64,000 nucleotides of DNA from Dinoroseobacter sp965279125 (GTDB lineage: Bacteria > Pseudomonadota > Alphaproteobacteria > Rhodobacterales > Rhodobacteraceae). The notes under the pieces are model-generated. The model was not told the origin of the DNA, did not search any database, and worked only from the letters and a program-made list of their open reading frames with translations. This document shows, piece by piece, positions 42,125 to 51,018 of this stretch. A program made the position numbers and the translations under genes. How positions within the stretch are numbered: the first letter of the stretch is position 1; each line of letters begins with the position of its first letter. The stretch lies in contig CBDIHL010000045.1 of the NCBI GenBank assembly GCA_965279125.1, forward strand, positions 248,001 to 312,000, read 5' to 3'.

Positions 42125-44356
42125 ATGCACTTACTCAGGTTGACCGCCCTTACGCTGTTTTTGAGCTCGACGTTCTTTCTGCAACCGGCCGTTTCCAACG
42201 CGCAAACGGATCGGCTCGCTTCGCAGAATGTCCAGACGCTGATTGAAGCGCTTGAGAACGATGAGGCCCGCGCGGCGTTGCTAGAAGCGTTACGGGCAAT
42301 GGGTGAAGGCGATGCCGGTTCTGTTGTTCCACCAGCAGCCAGCGCCGCGAACGACTCCCCTACGGCCCAAGTACCCTCATGGGCGGCTCGGACAGCGGAA
42401 GCGAGCAGTAACTTGGCTGCCAGTCTGACGACGGGCACTCTACGAGTCTTCAATGACATTAGGCGTCTATCTGTTCTGCCGAGCCTGCTGACGCCCGAGC
42501 GACGTGGGATCATTCTGACCGAAGGTTTGGCGCTTCTGCTCACTGCGATTGTGACCCTGATCATTTACCGTCTGTTGAGGGTGCTCTCACGACGAGTGCG
42601 GGCGTCACAAAGTGGACAGGGCGATCTGTTGTCGCGGCGCGCGATTACCTTTTCAATCCAGGCCCTCCTTCGGCTCAGTTCGGTGGTGTTTGCATGGATG
42701 GTTGGGTATGCGCTGGCCGGATTCGCTTTCGGTGGCCAGGGGCTAGCACTGTCGCAAGTGCTGTACTTGAACGCGTTTCTCATCGTTGGTTTGGCGTCCG
42801 TCGTCTTGTCCGTCTTTGTCAGCCATGACGCGCGCGATATGACCTTTGCGCGACTGCCGCTCGAGGTGGAGACCGTGATTTACCGTTCCGTCCGTACGAC
42901 CTTTGGCTTTCTAACCTATGGGCTCGTGGCAGCCGTTCCGATCTCGCAAGTTTGGCTAAATTTCGTTGTCGCGCGCTCACTGCGCACAATCATCGTCACT
43001 GTAGGGGCGTTGATTGCAATTGCTGCGATCTACCGGATTTCGCGCACTTTGGCGAAGGTTCAGGAGCCGGAGCTTATCGCCGAAAGCGTCGGCCAACCCG
43101 ATGCCGAGGACGAGGGGCTCACCCAAACCATCGCCGACAGTACAATCAGCATCTGGGACAGAGTCTGGCCGCTTCTTGCCTACTCCTTCGTTGTTGTCGC
43201 GTATCTTGTGGCGCTCGCAAACCCCAATCAGATGGTTGAACTGGTCGGACGTGCAGCGCTCTTTTCGGGCCTCGGATTGGCCTGTCTGCTGATCGCTTTG
43301 CGGGCTATGACGTTTGCATCCGAGACCCCTAACGTTGCCCTCCCTAGCTACATTGAGAGGGCTTTGCCCCCACTGGCACCAAGATTGTCGGCATTCTTGC
43401 CGCTGGTTCTGGTTGTCATTGGTCTGCTCCTGACCTTAACGGCGATTGGACTGACGCTTGATGGATGGGGTCTGCTTAGTCTTGGGGTGTGGATCGACGC
43501 CGGTGGCAGTGCGATTTTATGGCGATTGGCGACAGTGGTCCTGTTTGCGTTCCTCCTCATCTTGGGATGGAGCATGCTGACCGCCTGGATCGACACGCAG
43601 CTGACCGCTGAGATCAAGGGCAAACAGGTCTCCGCGCGCTCCAGAACACTGCTGGCGCTGTTTCGGAACGCAGTCTCTATCGCAATCGTTGTATTTGGCG
43701 GCATGACGCTTTTGTCCGAGCTTGGAATTGATATCGCCCCACTTCTGGCTGGTGCTGGTGTGATCGGATTGGCCATCGGTTTTGGCGCGCAGAAGTTGGT
43801 TCAAGACATTATCACCGGTATTTTCATTCAACTTGAGAATGCTATCAACGAGGGCGATGTCATCACGGTGGCCGGGATCACGGGCGGTGTAGAGAAGCTG
43901 ACCATTCGGTCAGTCGCGCTGCGCGACCTTGCTGGAGCATATCACTTGATCCCGTTCTCGGCTGTCGATACAGTGGCCAACTTCATGCGCAAGTTTGGCT
44001 ACCATGTAGAAGTTGTCGGGGTCGCCTACGACTCAGACCTCGAGGTTGTGCAGCAGGCCATGCATGATGCGTTTGATGTGCTGAAGGCTGGACCTCATGG
44101 GATAAACATTATCGCGCCGCTAGAATGGCATGGCGTTGTCGGCTTGGCTGATAGCTCGGTCAATTTGAGGGCGCGGATCAAAACCAAACCGGGGCAGCAA
44201 TGGGCTTTGGGGCGCGCTTATACTGGCGAGGTGAAGAAAGCGCTCGATGCGGCTGGGGTAGAGATCCCGTACCCGCACCGCGAACTTCGCTTGCCCAACG
44301 CCTTGCTAGAGCGCCTTGCCCCGCCGACTAAGGCTGGGAGTAATGCGCCCAGCTAA
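42125..44356 (+). CDS. Large MscS-family mechanosensitive channel
   Basis: 743 residues, with a signal peptide (MHLLRLTALTLFLSSTFFLQ to NAQ), a periplasmic helical part, about ten membrane helices and a C-terminal MscS domain. The pore-lining helix/beta region reads ALLAGAGVIGLAIGFGAQKL then VQDIITGIFIQLEN, followed by the beta domain GDVITVAGITGGVEK. The layout resembles E. coli YbiO/YnaI-type large MscS paralogues. GGAGAGA lies before this ATG; the longer open frame starting 30 codons upstream has no merit. Releases osmolytes under hypo-osmotic shock. Confidence 0.88.
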   Translation: MHLLRLTALTLFLSSTFFLQPAVSNAQTDRLASQNVQTLIEALENDEARAALLEALRAMGEGDAGSVVPPAASAANDSPTAQVPSWAARTAEASSNLAASLTTGTLRVFNDIRRLSVLPSLLTPERRGIILTEGLALLLTAIVTLIIYRLLRVLSRRVRASQSGQGDLLSRRAITFSIQALLRLSSVVFAWMVGYALAGFAFGGQGLALSQVLYLNAFLIVGLASVVLSVFVSHDARDMTFARLPLEVETVIYRSVRTTFGFLTYGLVAAVPISQVWLNFVVARSLRTIIVTVGALIAIAAIYRISRTLAKVQEPELIAESVGQPDAEDEGLTQTIADSTISIWDRVWPLLAYSFVVVAYLVALANPNQMVELVGRAALFSGLGLACLLIALRAMTFASETPNVALPSYIERALPPLAPRLSAFLPLVLVVIGLLLTLTAIGLTLDGWGLLSLGVWIDAGGSAILWRLATVVLFAFLLILGWSMLTAWIDTQLTAEIKGKQVSARSRTLLALFRNAVSIAIVVFGGMTLLSELGIDIAPLLAGAGVIGLAIGFGAQKLVQDIITGIFIQLENAINEGDVITVAGITGGVEKLTIRSVALRDLAGAYHLIPFSAVDTVANFMRKFGYHVEVVGVAYDSDLEVVQQAMHDAFDVLKAGPHGINIIAPLEWHGVVGLADSSVNLRARIKTKPGQQWALGRAYTGEVKKALDAAGVEIPYPHRELRLPNALLERLAPPTKAGSNAPS

Positions 44357-44367
44357 GCCCACGCGGC

Positions 44368-44844
44368 TTAGGCCTCCTTAAAGACCAAGCTCACCCCATT
44401 CAGGCAATGGCGTTTTCCGGTCGGTGCGGGTCCGTCATCGAAGATGTGGCCTAGATGGCTTCCGCAGCGGCGGCAGTGTACCTCTGTGCGCACTTGGAAG
44501 ATGAAGCGGCGGTCTTCTTTGGTGCGCACTGCATCCGTCAGATTGTCCCAGAAGCTTGGCCAGCCGGTTTCGCTGTCATATTTCGTCTCGCTTGAGTAGA
44601 GCGGCAGATCGCAGCCTTTGCAGTGGTAGGTGCCCGGATCGTAAACCTTATCGAGGGGGCTGGAGCCCGCACGCTCGGTCTCTTCTTCGCGCATGACGGC
44701 GTATTCGAGGTCGGTCAGCATCGCTCGCCATTCGGCCTCGGTCCGCGTGATCTCGAAGGGGCCTTCGTTTGCAAAAGCCGATGAGAAGGCCATTGGGGCG
44801 AGGGCGCTGGCTGCCAGTGTGGTGAGGAAGTGACGGCGTAACAT
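44368..44844 (-). CDS. msrB: Peptide-methionine (R)-S-oxide reductase
   Basis: Reduces methionine-R-sulfoxide in damaged proteins. 158 residues; the N-terminus MLRRHFLTTLAASALAPMAF with paired Arg is a signal peptide, so this MsrB is exported (periplasmic). Zinc-binding CxxC pairs are visible in CKGCDLPL and CRRCGSHLGH, and the catalytic Cys is in KRHCLNGVSL near the C-terminus. It ends convergently with the MscS gene and lies next to the fasciclin/ECF block, fitting envelope oxidative defence. Confidence 0.92.
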   Translation of the reverse strand: MLRRHFLTTLAASALAPMAFSSAFANEGPFEITRTEAEWRAMLTDLEYAVMREEETERAGSSPLDKVYDPGTYHCKGCDLPLYSSETKYDSETGWPSFWDNLTDAVRTKEDRRFIFQVRTEVHCRRCGSHLGHIFDDGPAPTGKRHCLNGVSLVFKEA

Positions 44845-44863
44845 GGGTCGGTCCTTTCGTTCT

Positions 44864-44917
44864 AAAAAAGAGCGGCCCTGCTTGGCGGTTTGTTGGGGAC
44901 AATGCCAAGACAGGGCC
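44864..44917 (-). terminator. Rho-independent terminator after fasciclin gene 1
   Basis: On the minus strand GGCCCTGTCTTGGC pairs with GCCAAG-CAGGGCC (one bulged base), followed by GCTCTTTTTT. It lies between the fasciclin gene ending at 44961 and msrB, so msrB has its own promoter. Confidence 0.8.
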
Positions 44918-44960
44918 AGTTATGTGCTGCGGACAGGGGTGCAGCACTGGGACAGGTCAC

Positions 44961-45530
44961 TTATTTCGGGAGCAGAACGTCCTGAATCACATGGATCACG
45001 CCATTCGACTGATCGACATCGGCGATAGTGATCACGCTTGCGCGCCCGCTCTCATCATAGATGTAAGTGTTGCTGCCTCGGACCTGCGCGCTCAGGGCAT
45101 CACCTGAGACCGCGCGGAAATGGTAAAAGCCGTCGGCCGAGGCACTGGCACGCGCGCGGATCGTGGCCAGCGAGATGTCGCCTGCAACCACATGGCTCGT
45201 CAGAACCTTGGTAAGCTGATCCTTGTTCTCGGGCTTCAGCAAGGTCGCAACGGTGCCGTCAGGCAAGGCAGCAAAGCCATCGTCTACAGGCGCAAACACT
45301 GTGAACGGGCCGGGGCTTGCCAGCGTGTCGACAAGCCCGGCGGCTTGGACTGCGGCGACAAGAGTGGTGTGAATGGGCGAGTTCACTGCGTTCTCAACAA
45401 TGTTGCGCTCCTCAAGCATCGGCGCACCGCCAACGGTTGGGTTCATGGCAGAGGCAGCGGTTGCGGCGATGCCAACGATGGAAGCGACGTTGACGGCAAT
45501 AAGGGCGGGCTTGAAGACTGATTTGAACAT
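44961..45530 (-). CDS. Secreted fasciclin-domain protein 1
   Basis: 189 residues: a signal peptide (ALIAVNVASIVGIAATAASA), then one fasciclin (FAS1) domain with the H1 motif FTVFAPVDDGFAALP and H2 motif GVIHVIQDVLLP. Its first mature residues, GGAPMLEERNIVENAVNSP, are nearly repeated in the next gene, so the two are tandem paralogues. Likely periplasmic or surface exposed; neighbours encode an ECF sigma/anti-sigma pair. Confidence 0.9.
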   Translation of the reverse strand: MFKSVFKPALIAVNVASIVGIAATAASAMNPTVGGAPMLEERNIVENAVNSPIHTTLVAAVQAAGLVDTLASPGPFTVFAPVDDGFAALPDGTVATLLKPENKDQLTKVLTSHVVAGDISLATIRARASASADGFYHFRAVSGDALSAQVRGSNTYIYDESGRASVITIADVDQSNGVIHVIQDVLLPK

Positions 45531-45643
45531 TATGAATTCCGTTTCTGTTTTATTTGGATTGGCAGCTGGGGTCTTCCCACGTCCCACACAAAAGGCGCGG
45601 GAAGACCAACTCGTTACGCGAGACACTCGTAACGAAAGGGGCC

Positions 45644-46210
45644 TTAGCTGGCGGGCAGCAGCACGGTGTCGATCACGTGGATCACGCCGTTCGATTGCTT
45701 GACGTCGGCGATGGTAACAGTGGCCACACGACCGTTCTCGTCCGTCAATGTGATCATCTCGCCGTCCATGCGGGCTTCCAGCATGCAACCGCCGAGTGTT
45801 GGGACGATATGCATTCCGTCGTCATCGGCAATCATGCCACCAATGGCGTCAGACATCGCGTCCGCTGCAACCACGTGGCAGGTCAGTACTGTTTGCAGCG
45901 CCTCGAGGTTCTCGGGCTTGAGAAGATTGGCAACTGCGCCTTCGGGCAAAGCGGCAAAGGCATCGTCCACTGGCGCAAAGACCGTGAAGGGGCCTTCGCC
46001 TTGCAGCGTCTCAACGAGACCTGCGGCCTGCACGGCGGCCACAAGCGTGGTGTGGATCGGCGAGTTGACGGCGTTCTCGATGATGTTGCGCTCGACCAGC
46101 ATTTCAGCGCCGCCCACTTCGGGGTTCGGCTTGGCATGGCCCGCAGCAAATGCAGCAGTTGCAGAGACAGCGAGGGCAGCGGCGGTCATCAGAGGCTTAG
46201 AGAATGTCAT
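45644..46210 (-). CDS. Secreted fasciclin-domain protein 2
   Basis: 188 residues, paralogue of the downstream gene: signal peptide MTFSKPLMTAAALAVSATAA, then GGAEMLVERNIIENAVNSP, FTVFAPVDDAFAALP and GVIHVIDTVLLPAS. It carries two Cys in the second half (TCHVVAAD, GGCML) absent from paralogue 1. Between the genes, hairpins CGTTACG/CGTAACG and GGTCTTCCC/GGGAAGACC may end or process the transcript. Confidence 0.9.
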   Translation of the reverse strand: MTFSKPLMTAAALAVSATAAFAAGHAKPNPEVGGAEMLVERNIIENAVNSPIHTTLVAAVQAAGLVETLQGEGPFTVFAPVDDAFAALPEGAVANLLKPENLEALQTVLTCHVVAADAMSDAIGGMIADDDGMHIVPTLGGCMLEARMDGEMITLTDENGRVATVTIADVKQSNGVIHVIDTVLLPAS

Positions 46211-46319
46211 CGTGTGTATTCCTTTTAACAAGACCAGACGTTTCGTCCGGAGATGCTAGGAACCACGAAGGGCGGGAGGGATAAGTTTCAAAGAAAGTGA
46301 AAAAACTTCAAACTTTCTT

Positions 46320-47003
46320 CTAAGCTTCTGTAATCGCACCGATTGCAAGGACCTCGCCGGTGGGTGCGCCGGTGGGAGAACCGCCCAAAGGCTCGTCGGA
46401 GATTGCCAGAACAGCCCCGGCCAGCAAAGCGCGCAGCTCAGGATCTACGGCAACCTCAACCTTAGCCGCCTCGATAACGCCAAGTGACACTGGTGCCGTT
46501 GTACCTTCCGCAATGATCCACAGCTCTAGTGTGCGACCGTCACGCGGGCCGCCTGCAAGGCGGGCGATCCTCAGAGTGTTCGAGCGCGCTTCAAATCGGG
46601 CTTCCACGATCAACGAGGCGTCTTCTGCGGCAATCTCGGCAACATAACTCGGGCCAGCAGGCGTCATGAGATCCGGTAGGATCACAGCGGCGGCTCCGAG
46701 CATGGCAAAGCCCGCGAGGGCGCTGCCCCAGAAACGCATCCCAAAACCGGTACGTACAAGCTTGGCGTCAGTAAAGAGCGTGTCTTCAATGGCACGAAAC
46801 ACCTGGGCGGGCGGGGCAACCTCAGCCACCTCATCCGCAAACGGCGCGAACTGGTCTTCCCAGTTGGCCACCAAACGACGCAGCGCAGGCTCGTCGCGCA
46901 AACGCGCCTCAAAGGCCGTTTCCTCTTCGGGCGAGAGCACGCGCAGAACGTACTCGCCCGCGAGGGCAAGATCGTCGTCGCTATGATCGGGTCCGAGGCT
47001 CAT
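46320..47003 (-). CDS. RskA-type anti-sigma factor
   Basis: 227 residues. The N-terminal DDDLALAGEYVLRVLSPEEE is the anti-sigma zinc-finger-like/RskA N-terminal region that would bind the sigma factor. One membrane helix at about residues 90-110 (FWGSALAGFAMLGAAAVIL) is followed by a periplasmic RskA domain including GGPRDGRTLELWII. Its ATG overlaps the sigma stop (ATGA), the usual coupling of sigma and anti-sigma genes. Confidence 0.88.
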   Translation of the reverse strand: MSLGPDHSDDDLALAGEYVLRVLSPEEETAFEARLRDEPALRRLVANWEDQFAPFADEVAEVAPPAQVFRAIEDTLFTDAKLVRTGFGMRFWGSALAGFAMLGAAAVILPDLMTPAGPSYVAEIAAEDASLIVEARFEARSNTLRIARLAGGPRDGRTLELWIIAEGTTAPVSLGVIEAAKVEVAVDPELRALLAGAVLAISDEPLGGSPTGAPTGEVLAIGAITEA

Positions 47004-47548
47004 CGGCTCAGGCACTCCTTCAGGGCGAGCAAACTGCGGCGGAGCCACGTTCGCATCGTATTGAGGGGGACATTAAAGCGTGCTGCAAGATCGGCATAGC
47101 TTTCGCCCTCCAGATAGGCACCGCGCACGGCACCGGCTTTGTCCTCGTCCAACTCGCTCAAGCAGCCCGACAAGCGCCGGGCCTCCGAGCTGGCAATCGC
47201 CGCCGCTTCGGGTGTCGGGCCCGTATCCGGCAGCTCGGGCATATCATCGATATCAGCGCCGCTGTCTTTGCGGGTTCTCAACCGATCAATGGCTGCGTTG
47301 CGCGCGATGGTCACAAGCCATGTGATAGGCGAGTATCCATTCGCAGCATAACGATCCGAGTTGTTCCAAACCTTGACGAAAGTGTCTTGCAAGACCTCCT
47401 CCGCTTCAGCCCGGTTGTTCAAGACACGCAAGCACACGCCAAAAAGTTTCGCCGAGGTCGCAGAATAAAGCGCGGCAAATGCGTCGCGGTCGCCTAGAGC
47501 GATGCGAGCGATGTGGGACTCAAGCGTAGAGGTGTCGGTCGGGGACAT
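47000..47548 (-). CDS. ECF sigma factor, SigK-like
   Basis: 182-residue group IV sigma factor with only regions 2 and 4: region 2 includes NRAEAEEVLQDTFVKVWNN and ITWLVTIARNAAIDRLR, region 4 includes RGAYLEGESYADLAARFNVP and NTMRTWLRRSLLALKECL. It is co-transcribed with an RskA-like anti-sigma factor. By analogy with mycobacterial SigK/RskA, which control fasciclin-domain antigens, the two fasciclin genes next door are likely targets. Confidence 0.92.
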   Translation of the reverse strand: MSPTDTSTLESHIARIALGDRDAFAALYSATSAKLFGVCLRVLNNRAEAEEVLQDTFVKVWNNSDRYAANGYSPITWLVTIARNAAIDRLRTRKDSGADIDDMPELPDTGPTPEAAAIASSEARRLSGCLSELDEDKAGAVRGAYLEGESYADLAARFNVPLNTMRTWLRRSLLALKECLSR

Positions 47549-48028
47549 CTTGGGTGTTAGTTCCTTAGCCAGCCACGGACTTAGAACAGTTAGCCCAGCT
47601 TTGCCATATCGCTACAATCACAAGCGTTCTTGTTCCTGACAGCCAACGTCGCCCGACCTGTTCGGTAAGTCTATGCATTAAGCTCGTAATTCGCGGAACT
47701 CTCTACCAGAACCGCCTTTAACATGGAGTAGGTTAATGAACGGCCTTCGACTGTGAGATGTCTGCTTTGTGAATGACGCGGCGCAGTATGTAGTTCTTTT
47801 GCAAAAGTCCGGCTTGGGCCGTGAGCGGCGACTGTTCTAAGTCATCCGGTCAAGATGTTATAATGTGGAGGATGGTCGGAACGAGCCTAGAGGCCCCAAT
47901 GCTGTCCGGCGTTCCAAAGTCTGCTTTCATCTTAACGCTCTTGTGGGACACAAAGATCCACTGCGGCCTCACCTGATCGCCATAAGCGTTTTGCGATACT
48001 CTCTTTGAGGACTGCGCGGCTCTGACGC
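47549..48028. other. Gap upstream of the ECF sigma gene
   Basis: 480 bases. The first ~100 bases must hold the sigma promoter, but I could not settle a motif shared with the fasciclin upstream regions. The last ~60 bases may belong to the decayed IS5-type transposase that follows (a weak KRF..RTARL continuation). Confidence 0.5.
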
Positions 48029-48621
48029 AAAATTCTTCTCGGGATCGACGAGCAAACACTAAGCGTCCGAGCAGTTGAAATCACCGGAAACCATATCGGC
48101 GACGCACCTGTTCTGCACGATCTGCTCAGCCACATCCCTGCAGAGGAGCAAATCGGCAATGTCACCGCCAATAGCGCCTGTTATACCCGCAAGTGCCACG
48201 ACTTTATCGCTGACTGCAATGCGCATGCCGTCATCCTTCCGAGGCTCCGCCTGTTCAGGGCTGGAACAAGCCACTGGAGCATTTCCGGTTGCGGGTCCCC
48301 CCGCAGGAACGCCAAACAATGGAAGACAGCGACAGCATGCGCAATCGCGCACAACGGGACGCTTAGTGCGTCGAAGTACTTCGGACGCGCCATCTGGCGA
48401 AACTGGACAGGATCCCACCTCCGAAGCCGCGTCGAGACGGAACCTCTCTGGATCAAGCTTCGCATACCCTTGCGGGTCAGCGGATGCATTGTATGAATTT
48501 GCTTGGCCTACGCCTTATGTGCCGGGACTTCTACCGCGAGGTCGCGAAAGTCCAAGTCTGCGTTGCCGTCATGAACGGCCAGAACGCGCTCGGCATAGCC
48601 TTCCCGTCGGCCGTGAAATAA
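48029..48621 (+). pseudogene. Decayed IS5-family transposase fragment
   Basis: In one plus-strand frame KILLGIDEQTLSVRAVEITG then GDAPVLHDLLSHIPAEEQIG and YTRKCHDFIADCNAHAVILP match the middle of IS5-family transposases. After frame changes, NAKQWKTATA, SASKYFGRAIWRNWTG, RSRVET and the C-terminal MNLLGLRLMCRDFYREVAKV to ALGIAF can be followed to a stop. The N-terminal third and clean ends are missing, and several shifts and substitutions break the frame. An inactive remnant. Confidence 0.8.
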
Positions 48622-48910
48622 GTCCGTCCGAGGAAATGGGTAGGCTGTTGATCACCCGATGTGCGCAACAGAGCCTGCTTACCCGAAAATCTACCTCTCA
48701 GCAGTCGCCCTCGCTGCAATCGTCACCTGTTAGCTTTGCAACCTAATCCTAACCGAGTGCTGCGACTGCAAGAACGCCGAGCGAAAGGCCAGACGCAAAA
48801 CCGCCGGAAATCATTAAAGTTACGATCGCATTTTTTGAATTAAGCATTTTCAAACCCCTTCACTGAAATAACACTTCAGATCAATGATGGTTCCAGAGTG
48901 GGGCGATCAA

Positions 48911-49543
48911 TTACCTTGCAAATTTCTCTAGCGCCGCGACTGAACCAGCAAGAAGCAGAAAATCACCAACCCTTATTTCTGTCGCAACGGTTGTAAGAAT
49001 CTCATTTGTTTCGCGAATTCTCGCTATTACTCTCAAGTCATCTCCAAGCTCTAAACCGCCGATGGTATCAGGCCAGTCTTCGCCAACCTCTATTGTCCGC
49101 AAGCGCATTTGATTTGAAAGCGAGATCCGGTCATCAACCTGAGCTTCATCTTCCAAAGCATCGCAGATACTGTCGGCAACGGTATCGTGTGGCGCGATAG
49201 CGTCTTCAAGGTTTAGCTCGCGACAGACTTCGAACAGCTCTGACGCGACGATCTGCGGGATAACCCGACCGAACCCAACCGAGCGGGCCACGAGCGAGGC
49301 CATGATATTGTCCTCTGATGCGTTGGTCAGCGCGATTAGTACGTCTTTTTCGTCACTATGGGCATCGCGTAACACAGATGGCAAAGTGCCGTCGCCTTCG
49401 ATCATGCCGCAATCGAGCTTTTCAGCAAAACTGTCTAGCCGCCCGCGATCCCGATCAATCAAAACCACCTCGTGGCCACTGTCGATAAGACGCTCGGCAG
49501 TTGCGGTGCCGAATTTTGACCCGCCTACAATGACAATACGCAT
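48911..49543 (-). CDS. trkA: TrkA-type potassium uptake regulatory protein
   Basis: 210 residues with one RCK-N Rossmann domain (MRIVIVGGSKFGTATAERL, then VVLIDRDRGRLDSFAEKLDC, the acidic end binding NAD(H)) and one RCK-C domain in the last ~75 residues. It is half the size of E. coli TrkA (two repeats), like KtrA-type subunits. AAGGAG lies before the ATG, three bases after the trkH stop. It gates the TrkH channel. Confidence 0.9.
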   Translation of the reverse strand: MRIVIVGGSKFGTATAERLIDSGHEVVLIDRDRGRLDSFAEKLDCGMIEGDGTLPSVLRDAHSDEKDVLIALTNASEDNIMASLVARSVGFGRVIPQIVASELFEVCRELNLEDAIAPHDTVADSICDALEDEAQVDDRISLSNQMRLRTIEVGEDWPDTIGGLELGDDLRVIARIRETNEILTTVATEIRVGDFLLLAGSVAALEKFAR

Positions 49544-49546
49544 GAG

Positions 49547-51013
49547 TTAGCTCCTTCTGCGAAACCAGGTGCCTGGCAAAAGCAGCACCAGCACGGCAAT
49601 AAATTCTAGGCGCCCAAGCCACATCGCGACTGTTAGCGCCAGCTTGAGGTCAGAGGGCATGTCCGAACCGACGACTCCGGTTGATAGACCGACCGTCGAA
49701 AGGGTCGAGATTGTATCGAAGAGAGATGCGAGCGGTGGGTAGCCACGGGCCAGAAAGAGACCCCACAAGCAAAACGCCGTGACCGCATAGAGCAGCAGCA
49801 ACGACAATAGTGAGATGAGCGCACGCTCTTCCACAGGCTTGGCGTTCTGGCGCAAGGGGGCAACGGCGCGGTCGGGCAAACGAGGCGCGCGCAGGGCAAA
49901 GACGGTAGCGCGAGCGAGTGTGCCGAAACGTGCGAGTTTCACGCCCCCCGCCGTCGATCCGACATCGCCACCGAGTAGCATCGCCACAACAAAGACCAAC
50001 ACCAACGGGCCTCCAGCGGGCATGGCCGAGGACGAGAAACCAGCGGTTGTCAGGCCGGAGATGAGATTGGCGAGATCCCGCGCGGTATCCTCGCCCTGCC
50101 ATCCGTTTTGTAACACGCTCGCCACCAGGCCGAGCATGCAGACCAAAACCAAGGCCGTCCCCAGACGACGCGCGCTGCCCAACTGCCAAGCGGCTGCGAA
50201 CTTGCCCTGCGCAATCAATCCAATGGTCAGCAGGGACAAAGCGCCGAGCACAGAGGCCAGCAAAACGACCCCTTGCCCGAGAGCGGAGTAGCTGGCCAAG
50301 CTGTCACTGCGCGGTGCAAAACCGCCAGTGGAGATCGCGGACAGAATGAGGACGAATGCATCGCGCATGTCCGGCAGAACGACCATCGCGAACACGACCA
50401 TGACCATGGTCAGGCCTGCATATACCCCCAGCAATTGCCGTGCCTGCTGCCTTGCCGACGCAATGCGGTCACCTTGATCTATCCCGACCCGACCGAGCTG
50501 CCGCGCTGGTAGTCCCGGTGTGAGGATCAAGGCGAGGACTGCCGTAGCCATCAAGAGCCCCCCGCACCATTGCATCCATGAGCGTAAGAAATGCGCTGCG
50601 AACGGCCAGTTATCGGGGTCGGGGGCAACAGAAAGGCCAGTGGTTGTGATTGCGCTCATCCCTTCGAACAAGGCATCGATAGGTGGAAGGTCGAGGACCT
50701 GAAACGCCGCTAGAGTGGATACGGGCGCGAGCAGGAACAAAAGCGCAACCGAAACCAGTGCCTCGATCTGGCGCAGATCGCGTGGAAGCGGTTTACGAAA
50801 GACGGCGACGAAGATGACCAAGGCGAGCGCCGCAGGCACTGCCAGGGAAGTAGCCAGAACGCGTTGCCCTTCGAAAAAAGCCCAGATCGCTGGCGGGGCA
50901 AGAAGCAGAACCAAAGCGGGCATGTGTTTTGCAAGCGTTAGGGCCACCACGCCGCCGCGCGCCCGTTGCATCAGGGTCGCGGCTCCGTCTCCTGTCGCGG
51001 ATTTTTGCACCAT
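49547..51013 (-). CDS. trkH: TrkH/KtrB-type potassium uptake protein
   Basis: 488-residue ion-translocating subunit with about ten membrane helices and four pore-loop regions, of which GMSAITTTGLSVAP, SAISTGGFAPRS, SGLTTAGFSSSAM and DTISTLSTVGLSTG are readable as selectivity-filter repeats. It lies between an MscS channel gene (5 bases upstream) and trkA (3 bases downstream), one potassium/osmotic operon. Confidence 0.93.
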   Translation of the reverse strand: MVQKSATGDGAATLMQRARGGVVALTLAKHMPALVLLLAPPAIWAFFEGQRVLATSLAVPAALALVIFVAVFRKPLPRDLRQIEALVSVALLFLLAPVSTLAAFQVLDLPPIDALFEGMSAITTTGLSVAPDPDNWPFAAHFLRSWMQWCGGLLMATAVLALILTPGLPARQLGRVGIDQGDRIASARQQARQLLGVYAGLTMVMVVFAMVVLPDMRDAFVLILSAISTGGFAPRSDSLASYSALGQGVVLLASVLGALSLLTIGLIAQGKFAAAWQLGSARRLGTALVLVCMLGLVASVLQNGWQGEDTARDLANLISGLTTAGFSSSAMPAGGPLVLVFVVAMLLGGDVGSTAGGVKLARFGTLARATVFALRAPRLPDRAVAPLRQNAKPVEERALISLLSLLLLYAVTAFCLWGLFLARGYPPLASLFDTISTLSTVGLSTGVVGSDMPSDLKLALTVAMWLGRLEFIAVLVLLLPGTWFRRRS

Positions 51014-51018
51014 TTGCT

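Noticed and set aside
45531..47600. Shared SigK-type promoter motif before the two fasciclin genes and the sigma gene
   Set aside because: By eye I could not align a common -35/-10 pair at consistent spacing; the regulatory link is kept as inference from gene context only.
48059..48418. Minus-strand frame with a GDFN-like motif suggesting an endonuclease/exonuclease/phosphatase gene
   Set aside because: The plus strand of the same DNA matches IS5-family transposase blocks in order (GIDEQTLSVRAVEITG to RLMCRDFYREVAKV), so the minus-strand resemblance is an antisense shadow of a transposase remnant.
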